NCBI GenBank assembly: GCA_937926215.1
Contig: CALEYA010000041.1
Location: 1 to 42,276 of the forward strand
DNA length: 42,276 bases
Source: an uncultured Croceitalea sp.
GTDB taxonomy: Bacteria; Bacteroidota; Bacteroidia; Flavobacteriales; Flavobacteriaceae
Reading direction: 5' to 3'
Program-made: the position numbers and the translations under genes
Notes under the pieces: model-generated
What the model was told of the DNA's origin: nothing
What the model saw: the letters and a program-made list of their open reading frames with translations, nothing else
Database searches by the model: none
Shown: positions 7,627 to 17,336 of the stretch, piece by piece
Layout of the letters: each line of letters opens with the position of its first letter
Position numbering within the stretch: the first letter of the stretch is position 1

Positions 7627-8862
7627 ATGTTGTTGATTCAAAATAAGATTTCAAATAAAACGGTAGCATGGGCAAAGGTCGTATTGATTTTGATGCTCTT
7701 CTCCGCATGCGGAAGCAAAAAAGCTATCGTACATCAACCCTCTTCCTTTGCTATCGCGCCTAAGAAACTAGCGGTTTTTATGGATGGCACTACCAACAAC
7801 GAGCGCAGTTATACAAATGTTTCCAAACTATATAACCTAGTTTCCTTGCAGAATAATCCAAATGTTGGGGCGTCGTATTTAAGGGGCGTTGGCAATGGTG
7901 CCGACTTTGCGGGAATGATCACCGGTTCGGGCATACGCGGTGAAGTGTGCAACGGTTACCTATACCTTGCCCAGCATTATGATCACCGACGTAAGGATGA
8001 AATTTACCTCTTTGGGTTCAGTAGGGGAGCTTATGCCGCACGTATTTTAGCAGGGATGATCCATGCTGCGGGTATTGTTGATTTGAGTGAAATTCCACAG
8101 GACAAAAGACTACGATTTGTTAAAAGAATCTATAACGCCCATAAAGGGAACAAGACCTTGCAAGAAAGAAGGGAAGCTGTTTTTAAAGTAACCCAACAGG
8201 CATTGGATTACGATAGCTATAAAATAGAATTCATGGGCCTCTGGGATACCGTGGCCGCTTTGGGAATACCGGATTATAAAGATGATTACTATGTTGAAGA
8301 AACCAAATACAACGATCAACTTTGCAATGTTAAAAGGGCATCGCAAGCCTTGTCCTTAAATGATAATAGAGGTTCCGTTTTTACGCCTTCCATATTGGTC
8401 GATGATTATCTGGTGCAGGATTGCCGCGAGATCAACCCTAAGGACATCGTTAACGAAGTTTGGTTTTTTGGGGCCCATTCCGATGTTGGCGGCGGTAATT
8501 TGAATACGAATATCAGCGGGGTGTCCTTAAACTGGATGATCGGGCAATTAAGGGAATACGAATTACTGCCTAAGGAAGCCGTCGTTTATGAAAACCCCAT
8601 GGACGTTACCAATGATCCCAGAAGGGGTTTTATGAAACTCTTTTACCCTAAAAAAGGCCGTAAGCTGATTTTCTTTACTTCTAAAAACGGTTTTAAAAAG
8701 GAAAAGCTAAAACTACACAGGTCCGTTTTGGACCGCTTGGAAGGTTCACTGCAAACCTACGAGGTAAACTTGATCAAACTCTTTGGGGAGTGTTTTGAAA
8801 AGAATGAAAAAGGAGGCTATGATTATTTGAAGACTTCCAACTGTTTTGATATTGAGTATTGA
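7627..8862 (+). CDS. DUF2235 (Tle1-like alpha/beta hydrolase) lipoprotein
   Basis: Lipobox LFSAC; KKLAVFMDGTTNNE, YLFGFSRGAYAARILAGMI (nucleophile Ser), GLWDTVAALG (Asp), WFFGAHSDVGGG (His) as in DUF2235 proteins. Confidence 0.9.
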   Translation: MLLIQNKISNKTVAWAKVVLILMLFSACGSKKAIVHQPSSFAIAPKKLAVFMDGTTNNERSYTNVSKLYNLVSLQNNPNVGASYLRGVGNGADFAGMITGSGIRGEVCNGYLYLAQHYDHRRKDEIYLFGFSRGAYAARILAGMIHAAGIVDLSEIPQDKRLRFVKRIYNAHKGNKTLQERREAVFKVTQQALDYDSYKIEFMGLWDTVAALGIPDYKDDYYVEETKYNDQLCNVKRASQALSLNDNRGSVFTPSILVDDYLVQDCREINPKDIVNEVWFFGAHSDVGGGNLNTNISGVSLNWMIGQLREYELLPKEAVVYENPMDVTNDPRRGFMKLFYPKKGRKLIFFTSKNGFKKEKLKLHRSVLDRLEGSLQTYEVNLIKLFGECFEKNEKGGYDYLKTSNCFDIEY

Positions 8863-8942
8863 TGAACAAAACTTCAAGTTGCCCGTGCCGCTTCAAAAGA
8901 CGAAATCCATATCTTTAGAATATTGAAAATCACCACCATCTT

Positions 8943-11030
8943 ATGACAAAAGCGCTTTACGTTACTACTTTAGAATCCCATAGCGGCAAATCTTTGGTCG
9001 TATTGGGTTTAATGCAACTTTTGCTGGGCAAAATGGCCAAAGTGGGTTATTTCAGACCTGTCATAGATGATGTGCAACCCGGAGGGATGGACAATCATAT
9101 CAGCACCGTTGTGTCGCATTTTGGTTTGGATATCCCCATGGAGGAAGCCTATGCGCTGACCCAAAGCCAAGTGGTCGATTTATTCAATGATGGCAAGCAA
9201 GGGGATATCCTGGATACCATCATTTCAAAATACAAACGACTGGAGGAACAGTTTGATTTTATTTTGGTGGAAGGAAGTGATTTTTCCAGCGATGGTAGCA
9301 TTATCGAGTTCGATTTAAATATAGACATCGCCAAGAACCTGGGCATTCCCGTTATTCTCGTAGATAACGCAAAAGGGAAAACCTTGGACGAGTTTTGTGG
9401 CAATCTGGAATCTGCCGTAAACACCTATCTGCAAAAAGGAATTGAACTTCTGGCGGTTGTTGCAAATAAGGTCCGTCCGGAGAACGTGGAGGTGGTCAAC
9501 CAACGCCTAATAATGGAGCTAAAGGATAAAACCGTTGCCTTTACGGTTCCTAGGGTCAAGAATTTATCCCATCCCACGCTCAATGAAATTGTAGCGGCCC
9601 TTGATGGAAAAGTGCTCTTTGGCAAAGAAAACCTGGACAATCAAACCGGAAGCTTTGGAGTTGGTGCCATGCAATTGCCCAATTACCTCACACATCTACG
9701 GGAGAATAGTTTGGTCATTACCCCAGGGGATAGGGCCGATATTATGCTAGGGGCATTGCAGGCCAATCTTTCGGATAATTATCCATCGATCTCGGGGATC
9801 GTGCTTACGGGAGGTATTCTTCCGGACCCTGCAATTACAAAACTGCTGGAAGGTTTTGAAACCCACGTTCCTATCATTTCCGTACAGCAAGGTACTTTTG
9901 ATACTACGAATTCCGTTGGTAACATCAAATCAAAAATTTATGCGGAAAGCAAACAAAAGATAGCGACCTCCATAACGCTTTTCAATGCCCATATTGATGG
10001 GGAGTTATTGCTGGAGCGTTTGCAAACTTTTGAACCCAAGGGCACAACGCCCAGAATGTTCCAGTATAACTTGTTGCAACGTGCTAAGGCACATAAGAAA
10101 CATATTGTCCTTCCCGAAGGGGAAGATGCCCGAATTTTGCAGGCCGCAAGCGAATTGAGTGCTTTGGGTATCGTTAGTATTACGCTATTGGGTAATCGGG
10201 AAAAAATAGAAAAGAAGGCGATGCAGTTGGGGCTTGCTGTTTCCCATTTGAATATTCTGGATCCCGCGACCGCCCCAAATTTTGAAAGCTATGCGAATAC
10301 CTTTTGTGGGTTAAGGAAACATAAAGGCGTTAATATGGATGTCGCCCGGGATACCATGCTCGACGTTTCCTATTTTGGTACTATGATGGTTTATAAAGGG
10401 GATGCCGACGGAATGGTTTCCGGTGCCGTGCATACTACCCAACATACCATACGGCCGGCATTGCAATTTGTTAAAACCAAAGCGGGTATCGGCGTGGTTT
10501 CTTCCGTATTTTTTATGTGTTTGGAGAATCGGGTTTCCGTATTTGGGGATTGTGCCATCAATCCAAACCCAACGGCAGAACAATTGGCGGAGATTGCGAT
10601 ATCATCGGCAGCTTCGGCAGCCGCTTTTGGAATAGAACCTAAGATTGCGATGTTGTCGTATTCCTCTGGAAGTTCAGGAAAAGGGGAAGATGTGGATAAA
10701 GTTAGAAAAGCTACGGAAATCGTTAAGGAAACACATCCAAACCTTCAAGTTGAAGGACCTATACAATACGATGCGGCCGTTGACCCTTTGGTAGGCAAGA
10801 GCAAACTACCCGATTCCGAAGTGGCAGGTCAGGCATCGGTATTAATTTTCCCAGATTTAAATACAGGAAACAATACGTATAAAGCGGTACAACGGGAAAC
10901 TGGGGCCTTGGCCATTGGCCCCATGTTGCAAGGCCTTAATAAGCCCGTAAACGATCTGAGCAGGGGCTGTACGGTTGAAGATGTTTTTAATACGGTTATC
11001 GTAACCGCCATACAAGCACAAGAAAGTTAA
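8943..11030 (+). CDS. pta: phosphate acetyltransferase (long form with N-terminal BioD-like and DRTGG regions)
   Basis: 695 aa; N-terminal TTLESHSGKS P-loop-like; C-terminal LPEGEDARILQAA..GDADGMVSGAVHTT..LSYSSGSSGKGEDVDKV..NTGNNTYKAVQRETGALAIGPMLQGLNKPVNDLSRG. Confidence 0.97.
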   Translation: MTKALYVTTLESHSGKSLVVLGLMQLLLGKMAKVGYFRPVIDDVQPGGMDNHISTVVSHFGLDIPMEEAYALTQSQVVDLFNDGKQGDILDTIISKYKRLEEQFDFILVEGSDFSSDGSIIEFDLNIDIAKNLGIPVILVDNAKGKTLDEFCGNLESAVNTYLQKGIELLAVVANKVRPENVEVVNQRLIMELKDKTVAFTVPRVKNLSHPTLNEIVAALDGKVLFGKENLDNQTGSFGVGAMQLPNYLTHLRENSLVITPGDRADIMLGALQANLSDNYPSISGIVLTGGILPDPAITKLLEGFETHVPIISVQQGTFDTTNSVGNIKSKIYAESKQKIATSITLFNAHIDGELLLERLQTFEPKGTTPRMFQYNLLQRAKAHKKHIVLPEGEDARILQAASELSALGIVSITLLGNREKIEKKAMQLGLAVSHLNILDPATAPNFESYANTFCGLRKHKGVNMDVARDTMLDVSYFGTMMVYKGDADGMVSGAVHTTQHTIRPALQFVKTKAGIGVVSSVFFMCLENRVSVFGDCAINPNPTAEQLAEIAISSAASAAAFGIEPKIAMLSYSSGSSGKGEDVDKVRKATEIVKETHPNLQVEGPIQYDAAVDPLVGKSKLPDSEVAGQASVLIFPDLNTGNNTYKAVQRETGALAIGPMLQGLNKPVNDLSRGCTVEDVFNTVIVTAIQAQES

Positions 11031-11035
11031 GCACT

Positions 11036-12220
11036 ATGCAGGTTCTCATTATCAATTCTGGGAGTTCATCCATTAAATTTCAGGTGATACAAATGCCTTC
11101 TGAAAGAGTGGTCTGTAAAGGATTGGCAGAACGTATTGGACAGGAAAATGCGGAATTGCATTATAAAGCAAAAGGAACCTCCTATTCCAAAGTATTGTCT
11201 TTATTGGACCATAAAGAGGGCCTTGGTGCAATAACAGCGATGCTACTGCACGATGAAGTGGGAGTTTTAAAGCATCCAGATGAGGTAGACGTAGTGGCAC
11301 ATCGTGTGGTACATGGTGGAAATCGTTTTGACCAACCGACCAAAATAGATAAAAATGTCCTGGCGGAGATTGAGCGTTTGGCTTCATTGGCACCGCTGCA
11401 TAATCCGGCGAACGCGATAGGAATAAAAGTAGCTACCGAGATTTTTGGCAATACCCCCCAAGTCGCCGTTTTTGATACGGCCTTTTACCAAACCCTTCCG
11501 GAGAAAGCATATCGCTATGCGATACCCAAAACCCTTGCGGATGACCATCATATACGGGTATATGGTTTTCATGGTACAAGCCACAAATACGTGTCCGAAC
11601 AGGCAATTGCCTATCTGAACAAGCCTTCGAGTAAAATTATCAGCATCCATTTGGGTAATGGGTGCAGTATAACCGCCATTAAAGACGGAAAGAGTTTGGA
11701 CCATTCCTTAGGTTTTGGTCCCTCTAACGGACTCATCATGGGCACGCGTAGTGGTGATATTGACCAGTCCGTGGTTTTTTACCTGATGGATAGTTTGGGA
11801 ATGTCATCAAAAGAAGTAAACCAGCTATTGCAAAAACAAAGTGGGCTTTTAGGACTTACGGGATATTCAGACGTTAGGGAAATACAACGAGGAGCGGAAG
11901 ACGGAAACCGCCAGTGCCAATTGGCCCTTGCCATGGCATCGTATCGCATCAAGAAATTTATAGGAAGTTATGTAGCGGCACTAAATGGTGTGGATGCCTT
12001 ACTGTTTACTGCAGGTATTGGTGAAAATTCCAGTAGGTTACGTGCTATGGTCTGTGAAAATATGGAGGCATTGGGCATTCAACTAGATACACGGAAGAAT
12101 ACACAAAAACTAGCGGATATCTTAGAAATCCATCAAGACGCTTCCAAAGTTAAAATCCTTGTTGTTCCAACCAATGAGGAATTGGAAATTGCCAAGCAGA
12201 CTTTTGCATTGGCATTTTGA
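11036..12220 (+). CDS. ackA: acetate kinase
   Basis: 394 aa; IINSGSSSIKFQ, VVHGG, VAVFDTAFYQTLPEKAYRYAIP, RVYGFHGTSHKYVS, IHLGNGCSITAI, GTRSGDIDQS, LFTAGIGENS. Confidence 0.98.
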   Translation: MQVLIINSGSSSIKFQVIQMPSERVVCKGLAERIGQENAELHYKAKGTSYSKVLSLLDHKEGLGAITAMLLHDEVGVLKHPDEVDVVAHRVVHGGNRFDQPTKIDKNVLAEIERLASLAPLHNPANAIGIKVATEIFGNTPQVAVFDTAFYQTLPEKAYRYAIPKTLADDHHIRVYGFHGTSHKYVSEQAIAYLNKPSSKIISIHLGNGCSITAIKDGKSLDHSLGFGPSNGLIMGTRSGDIDQSVVFYLMDSLGMSSKEVNQLLQKQSGLLGLTGYSDVREIQRGAEDGNRQCQLALAMASYRIKKFIGSYVAALNGVDALLFTAGIGENSSRLRAMVCENMEALGIQLDTRKNTQKLADILEIHQDASKVKILVVPTNEELEIAKQTFALAF

Positions 12221-12295
12221 TCCGTCTTATGTATTGGAAAATTTGGGGATCAAGAATAGAAAGTCGTCCGTTTCGAGGAAAAGGGCTTTATTGCC

Positions 12296-14122
12296 TTAAA
12301 AAGGCCAAATTACAGGAATCAATGCAAGGCTTGCCAATAAAAAGAGTACGAGCAAGGGTGCTCCGATTTTGAAGTAATCTGAAAAGCTATACCCTCCGGC
12401 GGTCATCACCATGGCATTGGTGGTTGTGCCAACCGGTGTTAGGAAGGCCGTTGAGGCACTAACGGCAACAATGACCATAAATGGTTTTGGGGACAACCCT
12501 AGAGCAGTTGCCGCTAATATGGCAATAGGGGCCATAAGTACTGCGGTTGCGGAATTGTTTATGACTTGACTAAACAGACTGGTCAATAAAAAGACGCCCC
12601 CTAACATTAATAAGGGATGAATGTTGCCAAGGTAACTAACAAGTCCATCTGCCGCATACTGTGCCACGCCGGTCTTTTGAAGTGCCAAACCCATAGGAAT
12701 CATGGCCGCAATCATGATTACGCTCACCCAACTGATGCTTCTGTACACTTTTGGTATGGGTACGCAACCTGTGAGTACTACCACTCCCGCTGCAAGTAAG
12801 ACGGCAATGGTACCTGGGACTATTTTAAATACCATCAAAATAACCATTAGCAGCAGGGAACCCAAGGCAATGTATGACTTTGGGGTGAGTGAGGGTACAT
12901 TTTTAACCATACTCTCCGGACTTCCCAGCAACACCAAATCCTTATGGAAATCCAGTAGCCCTTCTATGTTTTTCCAAGTTGCCCTAACAAGAAGGGTATC
13001 CCCGGCCTTCACCTTGATATCTTTCTTTTTAAGCGGTTTGTTGTTTCTGGAAACTCCCAAAAAATGGATGTCAAACCTTTGGAAGTATTCCCCAATCTTA
13101 ATTTTATTTCCAATTAGCGATGATTTAGGCACGACCATAACTTCTGCCATCCCCACTTCTTGGTTTATAATTTGATCGGTCAACGCTTGGTTCACGGAAG
13201 TGATGGGCTGTAAGGCCAAACCAAAATCCAACATTAAACGATTAATCGCGTCTGGGTCCGCTCTCACAGTGATACAATCGTCTACATCAAATTGCGTCGT
13301 TGGAGGTGGAAAATCAATAAAAACGGGCTTTCCGGATTTTCCCCTTTTTAAACGGGTAATGGCAACTTGGTAGCTATCCTTAAAGGGCCAGTCCTTAATG
13401 GTACTGCCTATCAAAATCGAAGAGGAACGAATCCGAAAATGCCAAAAGTCCTCGTCTAGATTATAGGATTCCGACCACCTTTGCATTTCCGTTTCAATAT
13501 TAACAGGTCGGTTTTTGGTCTTATGTCCCGGTAACAACCGATAGCCAATAAATCTAAAATAGAGCATGGCAATAAGTAAAAGCGGTAGTCCAATAAGGCC
13601 AAATTCAAAAAATGAAAAACCTTCGAATCCTTGTTCGGATAAGGTGTTGCTAACAATAATATTCGGGGGGGTTCCCGTAAGGGTCAACAAACCGCCGGTA
13701 TTGGACCCAAAAGCAACAGGCATCAACATTTTTGAGGGCATTGTCCCCACGTTCCATGCCGCCGAAACGGAAACGGGGAGTAAGGTAGCCACCGTCCCTG
13801 TATTGCTCACAAAGCCAGACAAAAGCCCGGAACCTAAGGTTAAATAAAGTAAAAGTTTGATTGCCCTACCCTTGGACCATTCAACGAGTTTTATCCCTAC
13901 GATTGCCGTCCACCCGGTTTGGGACAGTCCGTCCCCAACAATAAACAAGGCCCCGATCATAATGACGGTAGGGTTGCTAAATCCGCTTAAGGTTTCCGGT
14001 AAGTCTAGAATTCCGGTAAGGAACAAGCTCATCATGGAAAGCAACGCCACAATATCCGGTGGAAACTTTCCCCAGATGAACAGGGCAATGGTCAAGACCA
14101 AAATTACCAACATCAACACCAT
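12296..14122 (-). CDS. SLC13/DASS-family permease with two central RCK_C (TrkA_C-like) domains
   Basis: 608 aa; two TM halves (GFSNPTVIMIGALFIVGDGLSQTG; NTGTVATLLPVSV; GTPPNIIVSNTL; INNSATAVLMAPIAI; TPVGTTTNAMV) flanking two soluble RCK_C-like segments. Confidence 0.9.
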   Translation of the reverse strand: MVLMLVILVLTIALFIWGKFPPDIVALLSMMSLFLTGILDLPETLSGFSNPTVIMIGALFIVGDGLSQTGWTAIVGIKLVEWSKGRAIKLLLYLTLGSGLLSGFVSNTGTVATLLPVSVSAAWNVGTMPSKMLMPVAFGSNTGGLLTLTGTPPNIIVSNTLSEQGFEGFSFFEFGLIGLPLLLIAMLYFRFIGYRLLPGHKTKNRPVNIETEMQRWSESYNLDEDFWHFRIRSSSILIGSTIKDWPFKDSYQVAITRLKRGKSGKPVFIDFPPPTTQFDVDDCITVRADPDAINRLMLDFGLALQPITSVNQALTDQIINQEVGMAEVMVVPKSSLIGNKIKIGEYFQRFDIHFLGVSRNNKPLKKKDIKVKAGDTLLVRATWKNIEGLLDFHKDLVLLGSPESMVKNVPSLTPKSYIALGSLLLMVILMVFKIVPGTIAVLLAAGVVVLTGCVPIPKVYRSISWVSVIMIAAMIPMGLALQKTGVAQYAADGLVSYLGNIHPLLMLGGVFLLTSLFSQVINNSATAVLMAPIAILAATALGLSPKPFMVIVAVSASTAFLTPVGTTTNAMVMTAGGYSFSDYFKIGAPLLVLFLLASLALIPVIWPF

Positions 14123-14129
14123 CAGTATA

Positions 14130-15272
14130 TTACCATTTAAAAGGTTTTATTCCTACCCCGTATTCTATATAGTCGGCTGCACCCCCGTTTAAGGTCTTCA
14201 GCCCAATCTGGGCAAAGATGCGATTATTCAAATCATACCGCAATGCGGGTCTCATAAAAAATCCTCCTTTACCCCTATCGTCCGATAGGTAGGTGCCTAT
14301 TTGAAATTTAACGGTAAATTTATAAAACATAAAATCATAGCCCACATGCACTCCGGAAAGTAAACGTTCCGATGTTTCCAAGTTTCGCAATCTATTGTCC
14401 CAAAATACATCAAAACCACCGTTTACACCATGCATTTCATTAAAACGGTGTTCATAATCCAAAACCAAGGACCCTGTTCCGTACAAGGTGCTGGTGCCTT
14501 GATCTTCATCGCGTTGCGAGAATCCACCGGCCAAGTACACACTCAATGCGTTTTCCGAGGTAGTATCACGGGGAGACTTCGCCGGGCGATTGAACCTTGC
14601 GGGTAAAGGATCGCCTGCAAACAAATCTTGGTTTTGTTTTCTTTGTTCTGGGTTGTAATGGTATCGCAGTCCTATATTGATCCCATAGAGATTTAGACCG
14701 TTATTGGGCAGAAAGGTGGATCCATTGCTAAAATGGCTCACATCAATACCATATAGAATATCCAGCTCACGGGAGAACTTATAGGCAAAACCAAAGTCCA
14801 AATTAAAATACACCGCTGCTTGGGCCCCAATGGATTCGTTAAGTGGGTTTTCTTGGGAATCAAAAGGGTTTAGACTATAGGTCAGTCCCAAGGAAGGTTC
14901 TATACTAAAGACATTTTTCCTGTCAGAGTCGGAAATTGGAAAATTTATAAAGCCGTAAATGGCATTGGGTACACCAAATACTTGGGCATCGTTCAAAAAC
15001 CCCACATAGGCCCCTATCCCATAGGAAGGATAGCCATATCTGCTGGCCCATCCTTGTGGATCGGTAGGTTGCCATCCTAATTTTGCGGTAATTCCACCAT
15101 ATCCATTATCTAGAACCCCACTGGTTCCAAGGGCATTGTCCGATTTTAAGAAAGCCCCATAATGGGATTTAATTTCTAGAAACTTGAATTTGTTCACGGG
15201 AGCATTCCCATCAACCTGGGCACCTACTACCATGCCAAGTACCAGTAAAACAGGGGTGAAGATTCTTTTCAT
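14130..15272 (-). CDS. PagL-like acyloxyacyl hydrolase / lipid A deacylase family outer-membrane protein
   Basis: 380 aa, signal peptide, beta-barrel-like; motif DVSHFSNGSTFLPNNGLNLYGINIGLRYHY resembling the PagL His-x-Ser-Asn active-site region. Confidence 0.7.
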   Translation of the reverse strand: MKRIFTPVLLVLGMVVGAQVDGNAPVNKFKFLEIKSHYGAFLKSDNALGTSGVLDNGYGGITAKLGWQPTDPQGWASRYGYPSYGIGAYVGFLNDAQVFGVPNAIYGFINFPISDSDRKNVFSIEPSLGLTYSLNPFDSQENPLNESIGAQAAVYFNLDFGFAYKFSRELDILYGIDVSHFSNGSTFLPNNGLNLYGINIGLRYHYNPEQRKQNQDLFAGDPLPARFNRPAKSPRDTTSENALSVYLAGGFSQRDEDQGTSTLYGTGSLVLDYEHRFNEMHGVNGGFDVFWDNRLRNLETSERLLSGVHVGYDFMFYKFTVKFQIGTYLSDDRGKGGFFMRPALRYDLNNRIFAQIGLKTLNGGAADYIEYGVGIKPFKW

Positions 15273-15288
15273 TTATTTAACTTAATGT

Positions 15289-16491
15289 TCAACCAAAAAC
15301 TGATAGTAAAAACTTAATGATCAAGGCATTAGAGAGGTCAATAAAAAACGCGCCTACCAGCGGAACTACAATAAAAGCCTTAGGAGAGCCCCCAAATTTT
15401 TTGGTGACCGCCGTCATATTGGCTATGGCCGTGGGTGTGGCACCTAAGGCCAACCCTGCATATCCTGAGCTCATTACGGCAGCATCATAATCTTTTCCCA
15501 TAACCCTAAAAACGACTACGATCACAAAAAGGGATACCACCACAAGTTGTGCAATAACAATGAGCAGTAATGGTCCCGCCAAATCGGCAAGCGTCCATAA
15601 TTGAAGGCTCATCAATGACATGGCCAAGAAAAGCCCCAAGGACAGATCCGAAGCCATGGCCAAGGCTTTTGAATTTTCTGGTTCCCAATGAAAGTTTTTG
15701 GTAAAAACAGGTATAAGGTTGGTAATGATAATACCTGCAAAGAGTGCGGTTACAAAAGAAGGAAGGGCCAGTCCCATCCATACCAATACCTCATTAACCC
15801 CTATACCCAGTCCTGCCGTTGAGAAGATGAAATAAATCATCTGCAAAACGTTATTGTAATTCATTTCTACGGTATCGCCTTTACCATGGCGGACACCTAC
15901 GGAAATAGGCTTGTCCTCCGTTGGTTTTAGTTGGTATTTTTTGATCAAAAACTTGGCAATTGGCCCCCCTATAAAACCGCCGAGCACCAAACCAATGGTC
16001 GCACACGCAATTCCCATTTCCATGGCATTGGAGATTCCAAAATCATTCATAAAGGTGGGTACCCAAGCTATGGTAGTCCCGTGACCCCCACTAAACGAGA
16101 CGGAACCGCCCAAAATGCCCGTTACATTGGGTAGGTCGGTGAGATAGGCAATGCCCACACCGGTAAGGTTTTGGACAAAAAGATAGCCCACCGCCAATAC
16201 TAAAAGCAAGAGTAATGACTTGCCCCCTTTCAACAAAGTTTTTAATCTGGAAGAAAGCCCAATGGTGATAAAGAAGATGATAAGAAGCGCATCCCTCAAT
16301 TCTAGCGCAAAACTCACCTCAATTCCCGTAATGGCATACAAAATGCCAAAAAAGATAGAAAAAATGACCCCTCCGGTAACTGGCTCGGGAATGTTATAAG
16401 CTCTAAAAAATAAAATTTTCTTGTTAAGGTATTTACCTAAGAACAAAACTAAACAGGCAACTACAATAGTATCTCTTGGGCTTATCTCCAT
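15289..16491 (-). CDS. gltS: sodium/glutamate symporter family protein
   Basis: 400 aa; NIPEPVTGGVIFSI, FFITIGLSS, GGSVSFSGGHGTTIAW, AMASDLSLGLFLAMSLMSLQLW, GYAGLALGATPTAIANMTAVTKKFG motifs of GltS. Confidence 0.95.
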   Translation of the reverse strand: MEISPRDTIVVACLVLFLGKYLNKKILFFRAYNIPEPVTGGVIFSIFFGILYAITGIEVSFALELRDALLIIFFITIGLSSRLKTLLKGGKSLLLLLVLAVGYLFVQNLTGVGIAYLTDLPNVTGILGGSVSFSGGHGTTIAWVPTFMNDFGISNAMEMGIACATIGLVLGGFIGGPIAKFLIKKYQLKPTEDKPISVGVRHGKGDTVEMNYNNVLQMIYFIFSTAGLGIGVNEVLVWMGLALPSFVTALFAGIIITNLIPVFTKNFHWEPENSKALAMASDLSLGLFLAMSLMSLQLWTLADLAGPLLLIVIAQLVVVSLFVIVVVFRVMGKDYDAAVMSSGYAGLALGATPTAIANMTAVTKKFGGSPKAFIVVPLVGAFFIDLSNALIIKFLLSVFG

Positions 16492-16494
16492 GGA

Positions 16495-17160
16495 TTATTT
16501 TGGTGTTACGATCTGGTCCGTCATCAATTGGTTCACCATTCTTTTGGTAAAACTTTCCGAAGCGTTTTTTAAGGAAGATGGTTCTAAAAGCGTAGATTGC
16601 CCGGTCCAGACCATAGTCTCTTTTCCCTCGTATAAATCCCCTTTTACATCATAAAGAATGGCCTCAATGAGGTATGATTTTTCAGAAGAATAGTAGCCGG
16701 GCGTCGTATACGTTTGGTAACTCCTAACAATGTATTTACCAACCCTGTAATAGGAGGGTACATAGAGCGTTTCACTTGGCTTATAGCGATCTGTTTCTTT
16801 GGAATCTACCAATGCCATGGTGATTACGCCATCTAAGTCATTCTCCTTAATGATCTTGATATAATCCTCGGCGGTTCTAATTTCTTCCGTACCACCGGGA
16901 GGAAACAGGGTTATTCCTTCAATGGCGTTGATACCCTGTTCTCTTAATAAGGTGACCGCATCTTTTTCAAAGGTATTACGGGCGCTAAGGTCTTTGCCGA
17001 TACCAATTACCGCTATTTTGGAATAGTCCCTATCGGTATATCCTTCTTTGGTCCAAGTAGAACCCATTTTTGCGCTACCGCATCCCTGTATAATACCAAC
17101 GGTTAAGATGATAGTTAGAATGGATAGCGGTTTTGAAAATCGAAAACCTACATTTTTCAT
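16495..17160 (-). CDS. exported lipoprotein of unknown function (paralogue C)
   Basis: Lipobox IQGC; CGSAKMGSTWTKEGYTDRDYSKIAVIGI..ARNTFEKDAVTLLREQGINAIEG..LFPPG; same layout as 3722-4378 and 6983-7591. Confidence 0.78.
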   Translation of the reverse strand: MKNVGFRFSKPLSILTIILTVGIIQGCGSAKMGSTWTKEGYTDRDYSKIAVIGIGKDLSARNTFEKDAVTLLREQGINAIEGITLFPPGGTEEIRTAEDYIKIIKENDLDGVITMALVDSKETDRYKPSETLYVPSYYRVGKYIVRSYQTYTTPGYYSSEKSYLIEAILYDVKGDLYEGKETMVWTGQSTLLEPSSLKNASESFTKRMVNQLMTDQIVTPK

Positions 17161-17336
17161 TTGGAGTGTTCTTTAAACTTAAAATATAACACTAAATGTA
17201 CCATGTCCAAATAGGGCCTTTACTATCATTTTAGACCACTTGAAAAGAAAATTAAGCCTCTTGTTCCATTTAAGAAAAAAACGGCCTAAAAACATTACTT
17301 TTATTTGGGAATCAAAACAACAGGCCAAAATAACTG

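Noticed and set aside
9149-11704. Minus-strand ORFs antisense to pta-ackA
   Set aside because: No signal peptide or motif support and embedded in strong sense genes.
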